A stretch of DNA of 64,000 nt from positions 1 through 64,000 of the forward strand of contig JBFWVZ010000004.1 in assembly GCA_050246475.1 (NCBI GenBank). The letters are read 5' to 3'. A model generated the notes under the pieces. It saw nothing but the letters and a program-made list of their open reading frames with translations. It was not told where the DNA came from and searched no databases. How positions within the stretch are numbered: position 1 is the stretch's first letter; every line of letters starts with the position of its first letter. Origin of the DNA: CADEEL01 sp050246475. GTDB taxonomy: Bacteria; Pseudomonadota; Alphaproteobacteria; Caulobacterales; Aquidulcibacteraceae. The position numbers were made by a program, and so were the translations under genes. This document shows positions 7,778-16,981 of the stretch, piece by piece.

Positions 7778-9207
7778 AACTCATTTCTCACTCTCCCATC
7801 GACGGGGCGCGTTTGGGCGAGGTCGCGATTGACGATGCGGCGAGCATCGATGCGAAGATCGCCGCCGCGGCGCGCGCGTTCGATGTCTGGCGCGCGGTTC
7901 CGGCGCCCAAGCGCGGCGAGCTTGTGCGCCGCTGGGGCGAGGTGCTGCGCGAGCGCAAGGATGAGCTCGGCCTCCTGGTGACGCGCGAGAGCGGCAAGAT
8001 CCTCTCCGAAGGCCTGGGCGAAGTGCAGGAGATGATCGACATCTGCGATTTCGCGGTCGGTCTCTCGCGTCAATTGCACGGCCTCACGATCGCATCCGAG
8101 CGCCCAGAGCATCATTTGATCGAGCGTTGGCATCCGCTGGGCGTCGTGGGCGTCATCAGCGCGTTCAATTTTCCTGTCGCGGTCTATGCGTGGAACGCAG
8201 CGCTCGCGCTCGTGTGCGGGGACAGCGTCGTCTGGAAGCCATCGGAGAAGACGCCGCTCTCGGCGGAAGCCGTGATGGAGACATTACGTGAAGCGATGAA
8301 GCGCTTTGCCGAAGCGCCCGAGGGCTTAGCGAGCGTCGTTCAAGGCGGCGCGGATGTGGGCGCGGCGCTCTCGTCCGATCCGCGCGTCGCGCTCATCTCC
8401 GCGACGGGCTCGGTGCGCATGGGCAAGGCGGTCGCGGAGGCGGCGGCGGGCACGCTCAAGCGCACGTTGCTCGAACTCGGCGGCAACGCCGCGATGATCG
8501 TGGCGCCGAGCGCCGATCTCGCCATGGCGGTGCGCGCGATCTCCTTTTCCGCGGTCGGCACTGCAGGGCAGCGCTGCACGACGCTTCGGCGCCTCATCGT
8601 GCATGAGAGCATCGCGGACGATGTCGTCACGCGGCTCAAGAAAGCGTACGCGACGCTACCCATCGGCGATCCGACGAAAGAGGGCACGCTCGTCGGGCCG
8701 CTCATCGATGAAGGCGCCTTCGAAGGCATGCAGCGCGCGCTCGACCAGGCGCGCAGCGAAGGCGGCCAAGTGCATGGCGGGCATCGCGCGGAGAGCAAGG
8801 GCGGCTTCTACGCCACGCCCGCTCTTGTCGAAATGCCGGCGCAAACCGCCATCGTGCAGCACGAGACGTTCGCGCCCATCCTCTATGTGTTGCGATACAA
8901 GTCATTCGACGAAGCCATCGCGCTGCAGCGCGGCGTGCCGCAGGGGCTTTCCTCTTCCATCTTCACGACGGATATGCGCGAGGCGGAGACGTTCCTTTCC
9001 GCGATCGGCTCCGATTGCGGCATCGCCAACGTCAACACGGGCCCGTCCGGCGCAGAGATCGGCGGCGCCTTTGGCGGCGAAAAGGAGACGGGCGGTGGGC
9101 GCGAAAGCGGCTCCGACGCGTGGAAAGCCTACATGCGCCGCCAAACGCAGACCGTGAATTACGGACGCACTTTGCCGCTCGCGCAGGGCGTCAAGTTCGA
9201 CGTTTAG
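7774..9207 (+). CDS. ALDH7-family aldehyde dehydrogenase (piperideine-6-carboxylate / aminoadipate-semialdehyde type)
   Basis: A 477-residue NAD(P)-dependent aldehyde dehydrogenase. 'GTAGQRCTTLRRL' around the catalytic Cys (C268) and the C-terminal 'NVNTGPSGAEIGGAFGGEK' are hallmarks of ALDH7 (antiquitin), which oxidises alpha-aminoadipic semialdehyde in lysine catabolism. General base Glu in 'LLELGG' (E234). ATG 7774 overlaps the dcd stop by four bases; a GTG two codons earlier is possible. Cytoplasmic. The substrate is inferred from the family; no other lysine-catabolism gene is in the window. Confidence 0.85.
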   Translation: MKLISHSPIDGARLGEVAIDDAASIDAKIAAAARAFDVWRAVPAPKRGELVRRWGEVLRERKDELGLLVTRESGKILSEGLGEVQEMIDICDFAVGLSRQLHGLTIASERPEHHLIERWHPLGVVGVISAFNFPVAVYAWNAALALVCGDSVVWKPSEKTPLSAEAVMETLREAMKRFAEAPEGLASVVQGGADVGAALSSDPRVALISATGSVRMGKAVAEAAAGTLKRTLLELGGNAAMIVAPSADLAMAVRAISFSAVGTAGQRCTTLRRLIVHESIADDVVTRLKKAYATLPIGDPTKEGTLVGPLIDEGAFEGMQRALDQARSEGGQVHGGHRAESKGGFYATPALVEMPAQTAIVQHETFAPILYVLRYKSFDEAIALQRGVPQGLSSSIFTTDMREAETFLSAIGSDCGIANVNTGPSGAEIGGAFGGEKETGGGRESGSDAWKAYMRRQTQTVNYGRTLPLAQGVKFDV

Positions 9208-9285
9208 GCGCGGCGCCAACAAAAGCACCGCAATCGCGCGCTCGCCCGTTGCGAAGCGCGCGCCCGTCCGCCTATCGTCCGCGCA

Positions 9286-11100
9286 ATGCACATTGAAACG
9301 GTCGATCTCGCGGTTCTCCAGGAAATTCTCATCGTGCTTGGCGCGGTGACGATCGTCATTCCGATTTTCCATCGCATCCGCGTCTCACCGGTCCTGGGCT
9401 TTTTGCTGATCGGGATGTTTCTGGGGCCGACAGGCCTGGGCGCGTTGCTGCGCTCCGTGCCGGGGCTCGACTGGCTTGTGATTTCCGATCGCGAGCGCAT
9501 CGGGGGCGTCGCCGAGTTCGGCATCGTTCTGCTGCTCTTCATGATCGGGCTCGAGCTCTCGTTCGAGCGGTTGAACACGATGCGGCGCCTGGTGTTCGGG
9601 CTGGGGCCGCTGCAAGTGCTCGTCTGCGCGAGCGCCATTGCGGGCGCGGCCATCCTGCTCAATCAGGGCCGCTTCGACGCGATCGTGCTTGGGCTCGCCT
9701 TTGCGCTCTCCTCCACCGCCATCATCGTGCAGGTGCTGTCGGAGGAGAAGCGGCTCAACACCAATGTCGGGCGCACCACGTTCGCGGTGCTGCTCTTCCA
9801 GGACATCGCCGTCGTGCCGATCCTCTTCGCGGTCACGATGCTGGCCGGCGCCGAGGTCGGTGCGCGCGCGGGGCAATTCTCGCTGGCGCTCGCGCAAGCG
9901 GCGGCCGCCATCGGGGTGATCGTGGTGGCGGGGCGCGTTTTCCTCCGGCCGCTCTTCCGCTCCGTCGCGCGCACGGGCAGCCCTGAAATGTTCATGGCCG
10001 CGAGCCTTCTCGTGCTGCTTGCCGCAGCGATGGCGACGGCGGCGGCCGGGCTCTCGATGGCGATGGGCGGGCTCATCGCGGGGCTGCTGCTGGCCGAGAC
10101 CGAATACCGCCGCCAGATCGAGGTGCTGATTGATCCGTTCAAGGGCCTGCTGCTCGGCGTCTTCCTCATCTCCGTGGGGATGACGATCGATCTCTTCGCC
10201 ATCGCACGCGAGCCGGTGCTGATCGGCGGGCTGGCGATCGGGCTGATCGCGGTCAAGTTCGTGTTCTGCTGGCTTCTGGTGCGTCTCTTCAACGCGTCAA
10301 TGCAAACGTCGGTTCAGGCGGGGCTGTTGCTTGCGCCGGCGGGTGAGTTCACGCTCGTGGTTCTGGGCGCGGCGACGGCGCTTGGCGTGCTTTCCGATCG
10401 GATCGGAGATGTGGGGATGATTGTCGCGACGCTGACGATGGCGACGATCCCACTGTTCTCGAAACTCGGCAGCGCGCTTTCAAAGCAAATGGCGCCCGCC
10501 AAACATGTCGATGCGGCGCTCACGCTGCCTGAGTCTTTTGAGACGGCGCCGCGTGTCATCATCGCGGGCTTTGGGCGCGTGGGGCAGGTGGCGGCCGGCA
10601 TGCTCAAGGTGCATGGCGTCGATTATATCGCGATCGATTCCGACGTGGATGTGGTCGCGCGCGGCCGCAAGGACGGCGCGCCGGTCTATTATGGCGATTC
10701 AACCAATCCGGAATTCCTTCACCGCTGCGGGCTCAACGAAGCGCGCGCGCTGGTGGTGACGATGGATTCAGGGCCGGGCACGGAGCGCGTCGTCGAGGTT
10801 GCGCGCCAGGAGCGGCCCGATCTTTTGATCGTCGCACGCGCGCGCGATGCGCGCCATGCCGCCAAGCTCTATGCAAAAGGCGCGACCGATGCGGTGCCGG
10901 AGACCGTGGAGGCGAGCCTGCTGCTCTCGGAGACGCTGCTCGTCGATATCGGCGTGCCGATGGGGCCGGTGATCGCCTCGATCCACGAACGGCGCGCGCA
11001 ATTCCGCGCCGAGATTCAGAAGCTCGCGCCCGACGCGGAGGTGCGCGTGCCGCGCCGCGTGCGCCTGCGCGATCACGGCAAGACGCCGAGCGAGACTTGA
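9286..11100 (+). CDS. Monovalent cation:proton antiporter-2 (Kef-type) with TrkA-N domain
   Basis: A 604-residue inner-membrane CPA2 antiporter. Residues about 5-395 hold roughly a dozen membrane helices, including the Na/H-exchanger blocks 'GFLLIGMFLGPTGLG' and 'ALSSTAIIVQVL'. Residues about 423-545 form a TrkA-N/RCK domain with the nucleotide-binding 'AGFGRVGQ' (near 428) and 'DSDVDVV'. KefB/KefC relatives export K+ in exchange for H+ in response to glutathione adducts or redox state. No KefF/KefG ancillary gene is adjacent. ATG 9286 lacks a clear ribosome-binding site. Ion specificity is an inference. Confidence 0.88.
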   Translation: MHIETVDLAVLQEILIVLGAVTIVIPIFHRIRVSPVLGFLLIGMFLGPTGLGALLRSVPGLDWLVISDRERIGGVAEFGIVLLLFMIGLELSFERLNTMRRLVFGLGPLQVLVCASAIAGAAILLNQGRFDAIVLGLAFALSSTAIIVQVLSEEKRLNTNVGRTTFAVLLFQDIAVVPILFAVTMLAGAEVGARAGQFSLALAQAAAAIGVIVVAGRVFLRPLFRSVARTGSPEMFMAASLLVLLAAAMATAAAGLSMAMGGLIAGLLLAETEYRRQIEVLIDPFKGLLLGVFLISVGMTIDLFAIAREPVLIGGLAIGLIAVKFVFCWLLVRLFNASMQTSVQAGLLLAPAGEFTLVVLGAATALGVLSDRIGDVGMIVATLTMATIPLFSKLGSALSKQMAPAKHVDAALTLPESFETAPRVIIAGFGRVGQVAAGMLKVHGVDYIAIDSDVDVVARGRKDGAPVYYGDSTNPEFLHRCGLNEARALVVTMDSGPGTERVVEVARQERPDLLIVARARDARHAAKLYAKGATDAVPETVEASLLLSETLLVDIGVPMGPVIASIHERRAQFRAEIQKLAPDAEVRVPRRVRLRDHGKTPSET

Positions 11101-11109
11101 TCTCGTTTT

Positions 11110-11233
11110 CCTTCTCCCGCCATGGGCGGGAGAAGGTGGCCGAAGGCCGGATGAGGGTGGGGTTCGCAGATCGAGCGCGCCCCCTCATCCGTCAGCTTCG
11201 CTGACACCTTTTCCCCCTCACGGGGGAGAAGGG
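11110..11233. repeat. Bipartite intergenic palindromic element
   Basis: Left: perfect 12-bp hairpin CCTTCTCCCGCC-ATG-GGCGGGAGAAGG (11110-11136), then GGCC-GAA-GGCC (11138-11148) and GGATGAGGGT. Right, inverted: CCCCCTCATCCG, GTCAGC-TTC-GCTGAC (11191-11205), then CCTTTTCCCCC / GGGGGAGAAGG. It fills the gap between the convergent antiporter and mmsB genes. It has the same plan as the elements at 31993, 36305, 37937, 58250 and 62195. Confidence 0.75.
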
Positions 11234-11242
11234 AAGCGCAAC

Positions 11243-12136
11243 TCAGAGCCCCGCCAAATTCCCCCGCAGCCATTGCTGCACGGCGGAGAAATCCTTCTGC
11301 CCATAGCCCATGCGGTCGAAGAGGGCGTAGAGCGCTTCTGCCTGCGCGCCCATGGGCGTGCTCGCGCCCGCTTTCGCCGCCGCATCCTGCGCGAGCTTCA
11401 AATCCTTGAGCATCATCGCGGCCGCGAAGCCGCCTTCGTAGCCGCGATCGCTCGCGGTCTGGGGCCCGACGCCCGGCCACGGGCAATAGCTCGTGAGGCT
11501 CCAGCATTGGCCTGAACTCTTCGACGCGATCTCGAAATAGGCGGCCGCATCGAGGCCGAGTTTCTCCGCGAGCGCGAAAGCCTCCGCCGTCGCCAGCATC
11601 TGAATGCCGAGCGCCATGTTGTTGCAGATTTTCGCGGCCTGACCCGCGCCGAAATCGCCGGCGCGGATGGTGATGCGGCTCATCGGCGCGAGCGCCTTTT
11701 CGATCTCCGCGAAATCCTTTTCATCGCACCCGACCATGAAGGCGAGCGTGCCCGCATCGGCCGCCGCCGTGCCGCCGGAGACGGGCGCATCCGCGAAGCG
11801 GAAGCCTTTCTCCTTCATCTGCGCCGCCACCGCGCGCGCGCTTTCAACGTCGATGGTCGAGCAATCGATGAGGAGGGCGCCCTTCTTCGCGTTGGGCGCG
11901 ATCTCTTCGGCATAGATTTTCCGCACATGCTGCCCCGCCGGCAGCATGGTGATGACGACATCGGCGTCGCGCACCGCATCGGCCGCGCTCTTCTGGGGCT
12001 TGGCGCCCAGCTCCTCGGCGCGCTTCAACGCGGCGGGCGAAAGATCGAACCCGCGCACGTCGTTCTGAGCCTTGGCCTGATTGCCAGCCATGCCCGCGCC
12101 CATGTTGCCGAGGCCGATGAAAGCGATGGTGGTCAC
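11243..12136 (-). CDS. mmsB: 3-hydroxyisobutyrate dehydrogenase
   Basis: A 297-residue beta-hydroxyacid dehydrogenase that oxidises 3-hydroxyisobutyrate to methylmalonate semialdehyde in valine breakdown. Rossmann motif G-L-G-N-M-G at 8-13, substrate-binding 'DAPVSGG' at 116-122, catalytic Lys in 'GQAAKICNN' (K169). The GTG start at 12136 has GGAGA upstream at good spacing and gives the usual N-terminus; TTG/ATG codons 9-10 codons earlier would overlap the upstream small gene. Its product is the substrate of mmsA, which lies two genes upstream in the same operon. Confidence 0.92.
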   Translation of the reverse strand: MTTIAFIGLGNMGAGMAGNQAKAQNDVRGFDLSPAALKRAEELGAKPQKSAADAVRDADVVITMLPAGQHVRKIYAEEIAPNAKKGALLIDCSTIDVESARAVAAQMKEKGFRFADAPVSGGTAAADAGTLAFMVGCDEKDFAEIEKALAPMSRITIRAGDFGAGQAAKICNNMALGIQMLATAEAFALAEKLGLDAAAYFEIASKSSGQCWSLTSYCPWPGVGPQTASDRGYEGGFAAAMMLKDLKLAQDAAAKAGASTPMGAQAEALYALFDRMGYGQKDFSAVQQWLRGNLAGL

Positions 12137-12155
12137 GTGTCTGTCTCCGAGCGAG

Positions 12156-12452
12156 CTAGTCATCAATCCGCGGCGGGCTCATGAGGGTGTTGATCACAAC
12201 CACGATGGCCCCGAACGCGACTAGCAGAACTGGCCATGAGAGTCCGTAGTACCAGATTGCGGGCGCCGAGGTTTCCCAATCGCCGTTCGGATTGCGCGCC
12301 TCCCAGATTACTCGACTGGATACACTGACACCCACCACAGCGGCGCCCATCGCGGCGTACAGGAGCGTTCGGCGCGGCCGCTTGTGCAGGAAGGCGTGCA
12401 GCGCCGGGATGAAGACGAGCACTAGAAGGCCTGCGATAGGAGCGAGCGCCAT
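12156..12452 (-). CDS. Small three-helix membrane protein between mmsA and mmsB
   Basis: A 98-residue protein with hydrophobic segments at about 5-20, 29-46 and 67-90, an Arg/Lys patch (KRPRR) between the first two, and a charged C-terminal tail. It starts 3 bases after the mmsA stop and ends 19 bases before the mmsB start, so it is cotranscribed with both. I do not recognise the family. Position suggests a link to uptake or membrane association of the valine-degradation enzymes, but nothing in the sequence proves it. Confidence 0.6.
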   Translation of the reverse strand: MALAPIAGLLVLVFIPALHAFLHKRPRRTLLYAAMGAAVVGVSVSSRVIWEARNPNGDWETSAPAIWYYGLSWPVLLVAFGAIVVVINTLMSPPRIDD

Positions 12453-12455
12453 CGA

Positions 12456-13952
12456 TCACCGCATCGTTGGAATGACGAAGCTCGAATCCTCCTGCATGCC
12501 CTCGGGCCAGCGCGCGGTCACGGTCTTCACTTTCGTCCAGAACTTAACGCCTTCCATGCCGTGCTGGTTGGTGTCGCCGAACGCGCTGCGCTTCCAGCCG
12601 CCGAATGTGTGGTAGGCGACGGGCACTGGGATGGGCACGTTGATTCCCACCATGCCGACATTCACTTTGCTGGCGAACTCGCGCGCGGCGCGGCCGTTGC
12701 GCGTGAAGATGGCGACGCCGTTGCCGTATTGGTGCTTGCTCGGCAGATCGACGGCTTCCTCGAACGTCTCTGCACGGACGATCTGGAGAACGGGGCCGAA
12801 GATTTCCTCCTGGTAGGTCTTCATGCCGGGCTTCACGTTGTCGAAGAGGGAAGGGCCGATGAAGAAGCCGTTCTCGTAGCCTTGCAGCTTGAAGCCGCGC
12901 CCGTCCGCGACGAGCTCGGCGCCTTCCTTGACGCCGATGTCGATATAGTTCGCGATCTTGTCGCGGTGCGCGGCGGAGACGACGGGGCCGTATTGCGCGC
13001 CCGCATCGGTCGAGATGCCGACCTTTAGCGTCTCCAACTCCGCGCTGACGCGCTCGCGTAATTCATCGGCCGTCTTCTTGCCGACGGGCACGACGACGGG
13101 AAGCGCCATACAGCGCTCGCCCGCCGAGCCGTAAGCGGCGCCGACGAGATCCTTGACGGTCTGATCCATGTCGGCGTCGGGGAGCACGATGCCGTGGTTC
13201 TTGGCGCCGCCCATCGCCTGCACGCGCTTGCCGTGCGCGGCGCCGGTTTCGAAGATGTAGTGGGCGATGTCGGAGGAGCCGACGAAGCTCACCGCCTTGA
13301 TCTCGGGATGCTTGAGGATCGCGTCCACAGCGACCTTATCGCCGTGCACGACGTTCAAGACGCCGGGAGGTCCGCCCGCTTCGAGGAAAAGCTCCGCCAG
13401 GCGCACCGGCACGCTCGGATCCTTCTCGGAGGGCTTCAAGACAAACGTGTTGCCGCACGCGATCGCGACGCCGAACATCCACATCGGGATCATCGCGGGG
13501 AAATTGAAGGGCGTGATGCCGGCGACGACGCCCAGCGGCTGGCGCATCGAATAGACGTCGATCCCCGGCCCCGCGCCTTCGGTGTATTCGCCCTTCAGCG
13601 CATGGGGGATGCCGCAGGCGAACTCGATGACTTCGAGCCCGCGCTGAATATCGCCCTTCGAATCCGCGATGACTTTTCCATGTTCACTGGAGAGCAAGTC
13701 CGCGAGTTCTTCCATATGGGCTTCTACGAGCCGCTTGAACTCGAACATCACGCGCGCGCGCCGCTGCGGGTTCGTCGCCGACCACGCCGGCAGCGCCTTC
13801 GCTGCCGCCTCAACCGCGGCGTTCACGTCCGCCTCGGTTGCAAACGTCACCTTCGCCTGCACCTCGCCGGTGTTGGGATTGAAGACATCGCCCTGCCGGC
13901 CGGATGCGCCGGAAAGAGGCTTGCCGTCGATGAAGAAGGGGATCGTGCGCAT
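12456..13952 (-). CDS. mmsA: CoA-acylating methylmalonate-semialdehyde dehydrogenase
   Basis: A 498-residue aldehyde dehydrogenase that converts methylmalonate semialdehyde to propionyl-CoA with CoA and NAD+, in valine and inositol catabolism. The catalytic Cys lies in 'GSAGERCMALPV' (C281); the general-base Glu of other ALDHs is replaced by Asn in 'MGGAKNHGIV', as is normal for MmsA. Cofactor motif 'TPFNFPAMIPMWM' lies at 147-159. Cytoplasmic tetramer in relatives. First gene of mmsA-membrane protein-mmsB, with a promoter and palindrome upstream at 13998-14026. Confidence 0.95.
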   Translation of the reverse strand: MRTIPFFIDGKPLSGASGRQGDVFNPNTGEVQAKVTFATEADVNAAVEAAAKALPAWSATNPQRRARVMFEFKRLVEAHMEELADLLSSEHGKVIADSKGDIQRGLEVIEFACGIPHALKGEYTEGAGPGIDVYSMRQPLGVVAGITPFNFPAMIPMWMFGVAIACGNTFVLKPSEKDPSVPVRLAELFLEAGGPPGVLNVVHGDKVAVDAILKHPEIKAVSFVGSSDIAHYIFETGAAHGKRVQAMGGAKNHGIVLPDADMDQTVKDLVGAAYGSAGERCMALPVVVPVGKKTADELRERVSAELETLKVGISTDAGAQYGPVVSAAHRDKIANYIDIGVKEGAELVADGRGFKLQGYENGFFIGPSLFDNVKPGMKTYQEEIFGPVLQIVRAETFEEAVDLPSKHQYGNGVAIFTRNGRAAREFASKVNVGMVGINVPIPVPVAYHTFGGWKRSAFGDTNQHGMEGVKFWTKVKTVTARWPEGMQEDSSFVIPTMR

Positions 13953-13997
13953 GGGGATCGGATGCCTTGAAAGCGAGCGGAAGGAGAGGCGCGTTGC

Positions 13998-14026
13998 TTA
14001 GAAGGTTCCAGAATGGAACGCCACAA
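13998..14026 (-). promoter_or_regulatory. mmsA promoter with palindromic operator in the spacer
   Basis: Reading the minus strand: TTGTGG (-35), a 17-base spacer, TTCTAA (-10). The spacer holds a perfect inverted repeat GTTCCA-TTC-TGGAAC (14005-14019) centred between the two boxes. This is the classic place for a repressor or MerR-type operator. The -10 lies 46 bases before the mmsA ATG. The regulator is not identifiable in this window. Confidence 0.55.
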
Positions 14027-14203
14027 GGGATGCATTCCAAAACTTCGCGCGCGCGATGAATCGCGCGCCCGCGCGCGAGCTATATGTGGCGCGCTTTGCG
14101 CGATTTTACCTTGCAATAACCAGAAAACTTAGAACTCGCTTAGTATTGACGAAACGGAATATTTGAACTTCCGCGCGAGTGTCCCACCCTTGAAGGGGCG
14201 AAC

Positions 14204-16981
14204 ATGGCGCGCATTAATCTTGCGGCGACGGAACACGCATGGGCCTTGCGGCGGCGCGAGGAGACGAGCCTCGTCGTCGCCTCAGCGCTTCTGGCCGCGC
14301 TTTGCACGCAGGTCGTCGGGATCGGCGGCGCGATGCTGTGGTTCGCGCTGGCGATGGGCGCGTTTGTGGTCGAGCGCATCATCTATCGCGACATCATCGA
14401 ACAGCAGGAAGACGGCGAGGCCGCGGAATGGCGCCTCGTGGCGATCGCGGCTGTCATCAATCTCACCTATGTCGCGTGCGTCGTCATGCTGGCGATGCAG
14501 GGGAGCGTGTGGAGCGCGTTCGGCGCGGCGGCGCTGCTTTATGTCAGCGTGCTCGCGTCCGGACATTTTCCGCGCATCTCGAAGAATGTCGGTACGGCCG
14601 CCATCGCGCCAAGCTATGCGGGCGCCATGCTCGCGCCGCTGGCCGCCGATTTCGCGACGCCGGGAAACGATCTGGCCGGCGCGGCCGTCATGGCCGTGCT
14701 GGGGCTCATCGGCGTGCAATTCGTGCTGCGCCACCTCGGCGCCAAGCTGGCGACGGAGCTGCAGCTTGAAAACGCGCTCGCGGAGGCGCGCAGCAAGGAG
14801 CGCCTCGTGCGGCTGGTGTTCAACCAGGAGAACCGCTCGATCGCACTCTTGGACGACGATTTCCGCTTCATCATGGTGAGCCCCGCCTGGGAGGAGCGCT
14901 TCGGCGAGGCCTCGGCGAACATTTTGGGCCGCCGCTTCCCCGACATCGTGCCGAACTGCCCGGAGCATTGGGTCGATGCGCTGGAGCGCTCGCGCGAGGG
15001 CGAAAGCGTGCGCAACGATCTCGACCGCATCATTCGCGAGGACGGCACGGAGGCCTTCTTCCGCTGGGAGACGAAGCCCTGGCGCCACGCGGACGGCGAG
15101 ATCGGGGGCGTCATCACGTTCAGCGAGGACATGACGGCCTACGCCACGATGAAGCGCGACGCGGAAGAGGCGACGCAGACCCTGCGCGTGGCGGTCAGCG
15201 CCGCCAATGCGGCGGTGTGGCGGCTCGACTTCTTCGAGCAAAAGATGTGGGCGTCGCCGGAATACGCGGAAATCCTTGGCGCGCCGCCGGAGTTCGCCGA
15301 TTTCGTCTCCGCGCGGCCCTCGTGGCTGCTCGAAGAGGATTACGAGCGCTACGACCAGCTCATCGTCGCGCTCCGGCGCCCGGGCGGCAAAGCCGAGATC
15401 AATCATCGCCTGAAGACGCCGGACGGCTCCCAGCTTTGGGTGCAATCAACGATGCAGGCGATCGGCGACGAAGCCGGCAATGTGCGCTGGATCGTGGGGA
15501 TGACGCGCAACGTCTCGCAGGCGAAGGCGATCGAGGCGCGCCTGCTTGAAGCCACGCGCCATGCGGAATCCGCGCTCGCCGGCAAGCGCTCGATGTTCGA
15601 TGCGATCATGCGCGATCTCGGCGGCGTCATGCCGAGCGAGATGCACGCGCCGATGGCCGATAACGAGCCGCGCGACAGCCGGGTCGATCTCACGGAATTG
15701 TTCGAACGCTTCATGCGCGTGCTGGGTGAAATCGATCTGCGCGACGGCGCGCTCGTCGATGCGGTCGCCGCGCTCAGGACGGCGCGCGAATCCGCGGAGG
15801 CCGCGAACGTCGCCAAATCGCAATTCTTGGCCAATATGAGCCACGAGCTGCGCACGCCTCTGAACGCCATCATCGGCTACGGCGAATTGCTGGCCGAGGA
15901 GGCGGAGGCCGACAGCAACGACGCATCTCTCAAGGATCTGAACCGCATCCTTGGCGCGGCGCGCCACCTCTTGAGCCTCATCAACGGCATTCTCGACCTC
16001 TCGAAGATCGAAGCCGGCGCGATGGATCTCGCAATCGCTCCATTCGATGTCGAAGAGACGGTGATGAGCGCGGTCGAGACGCTGAAGCCGGTCGCGGAGA
16101 AGAATTGCAACGAGCTCGTCGTCGAATTGGGCGATGGGCTCGGCATTGCGAGTTCGGATTCCTTCAAGCTGGGGCAATGCCTGCTCAATCTGCTCGCGAA
16201 CGCGTGCAAGTTCACGGAGAATGGCCGCGTCACGCTCAAAGCCGATCGGGTCTCCGACAACGGCATGGACTGGATCGTCTTCGACGTGATCGACACCGGC
16301 ATCGGCATGACGGGCGAGCAGATGGGGCGGCTCTTCCAGCCCTTCGCGCAGGCCGACGCCTCCACCACGCGCAAATATGGCGGCACGGGGCTTGGGCTTT
16401 CGATCACCCGTAAGCTCGCGGAATTGCTGGGCGGCGATCTCTCCGTGGAAAGCACGCCGGGCGAAGGCTCGTGCTTCACGATGCGCATCGCGGCCGATCT
16501 CAAAGGCCACGCACGCGAAGCGGCGCCGGAGGAATTCGAAGGCGTCAATGCCGAGGGCCCGGTGGTTCTCGTCATCGAGGACGAGGCCGACGCGCGCGAT
16601 CTCGCGCGCCGCACGCTCTCCAAGCTCGGCTTCCGCGTCATCACTGCCTCAACGGCGGCGCACGGGCTTGAGCTTGCGGCGCGCTGCGCGCCCGCGCTCA
16701 TCATCCTGGACATTCACCTGCCGGATTTCACCGGCTGGGACGTGCTCGAGGTGCTCAGGAAGGATCCCGACACCGAGGCGATCCCGACGCTCGTCGTCTC
16801 CATCAACGACGACCGCCCGCGCGCGCTTCAGCTTGGCGCATGCCAGCACCTGGTGAAGCCGGTGGAGCGCGATGCGCTCGCGGCCGCGGTGCTGCAATTC
16901 GCGCGGATCGAGGGCGCGCCGCTCGCGCCGGCGAAAGAGAAACAAGAGACAGAAGCCAACGCGAATAGGGGCGTCGCATGA
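14204..16981 (+). CDS. Membrane hybrid histidine kinase with two PAS domains and receiver
   Basis: A 925-residue sensor. Residues about 20-185 carry five to six membrane helices; two PAS domains follow (about 205-315 and 325-445). HisKA has the phospho-acceptor His in 'MSHELRTPLN' (H547). HATPase_c shows N-box 'NLLANACKFT', G1 'DTGIGM', F-box 'FQPFAQAD' and G2 'GGTGLGLSI'. The C-terminal receiver has its phospho-Asp in 'ILDIHLPD' (D836). GAAGGGG precedes ATG 14204. The stop overlaps the following response regulator (ATGA). The signal is unknown; PAS domains suggest a small-molecule or redox cue. Confidence 0.92.
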   Translation: MARINLAATEHAWALRRREETSLVVASALLAALCTQVVGIGGAMLWFALAMGAFVVERIIYRDIIEQQEDGEAAEWRLVAIAAVINLTYVACVVMLAMQGSVWSAFGAAALLYVSVLASGHFPRISKNVGTAAIAPSYAGAMLAPLAADFATPGNDLAGAAVMAVLGLIGVQFVLRHLGAKLATELQLENALAEARSKERLVRLVFNQENRSIALLDDDFRFIMVSPAWEERFGEASANILGRRFPDIVPNCPEHWVDALERSREGESVRNDLDRIIREDGTEAFFRWETKPWRHADGEIGGVITFSEDMTAYATMKRDAEEATQTLRVAVSAANAAVWRLDFFEQKMWASPEYAEILGAPPEFADFVSARPSWLLEEDYERYDQLIVALRRPGGKAEINHRLKTPDGSQLWVQSTMQAIGDEAGNVRWIVGMTRNVSQAKAIEARLLEATRHAESALAGKRSMFDAIMRDLGGVMPSEMHAPMADNEPRDSRVDLTELFERFMRVLGEIDLRDGALVDAVAALRTARESAEAANVAKSQFLANMSHELRTPLNAIIGYGELLAEEAEADSNDASLKDLNRILGAARHLLSLINGILDLSKIEAGAMDLAIAPFDVEETVMSAVETLKPVAEKNCNELVVELGDGLGIASSDSFKLGQCLLNLLANACKFTENGRVTLKADRVSDNGMDWIVFDVIDTGIGMTGEQMGRLFQPFAQADASTTRKYGGTGLGLSITRKLAELLGGDLSVESTPGEGSCFTMRIAADLKGHAREAAPEEFEGVNAEGPVVLVIEDEADARDLARRTLSKLGFRVITASTAAHGLELAARCAPALIILDIHLPDFTGWDVLEVLRKDPDTEAIPTLVVSINDDRPRALQLGACQHLVKPVERDALAAAVLQFARIEGAPLAPAKEKQETEANANRGVA

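Noticed and set aside
11110..11136. Intrinsic terminator after the antiporter gene
   Set aside because: The 12-bp hairpin is strong but followed by GTGG rather than a T-run, and it is part of the dispersed repeat family; terminator use is possible but not shown.
12136..12166. TTG/ATG start of mmsB 9-10 codons upstream
   Set aside because: It would overlap the small membrane gene and lacks a spaced ribosome-binding site; GTG 12136 has GGAGA and the conserved N-terminus.
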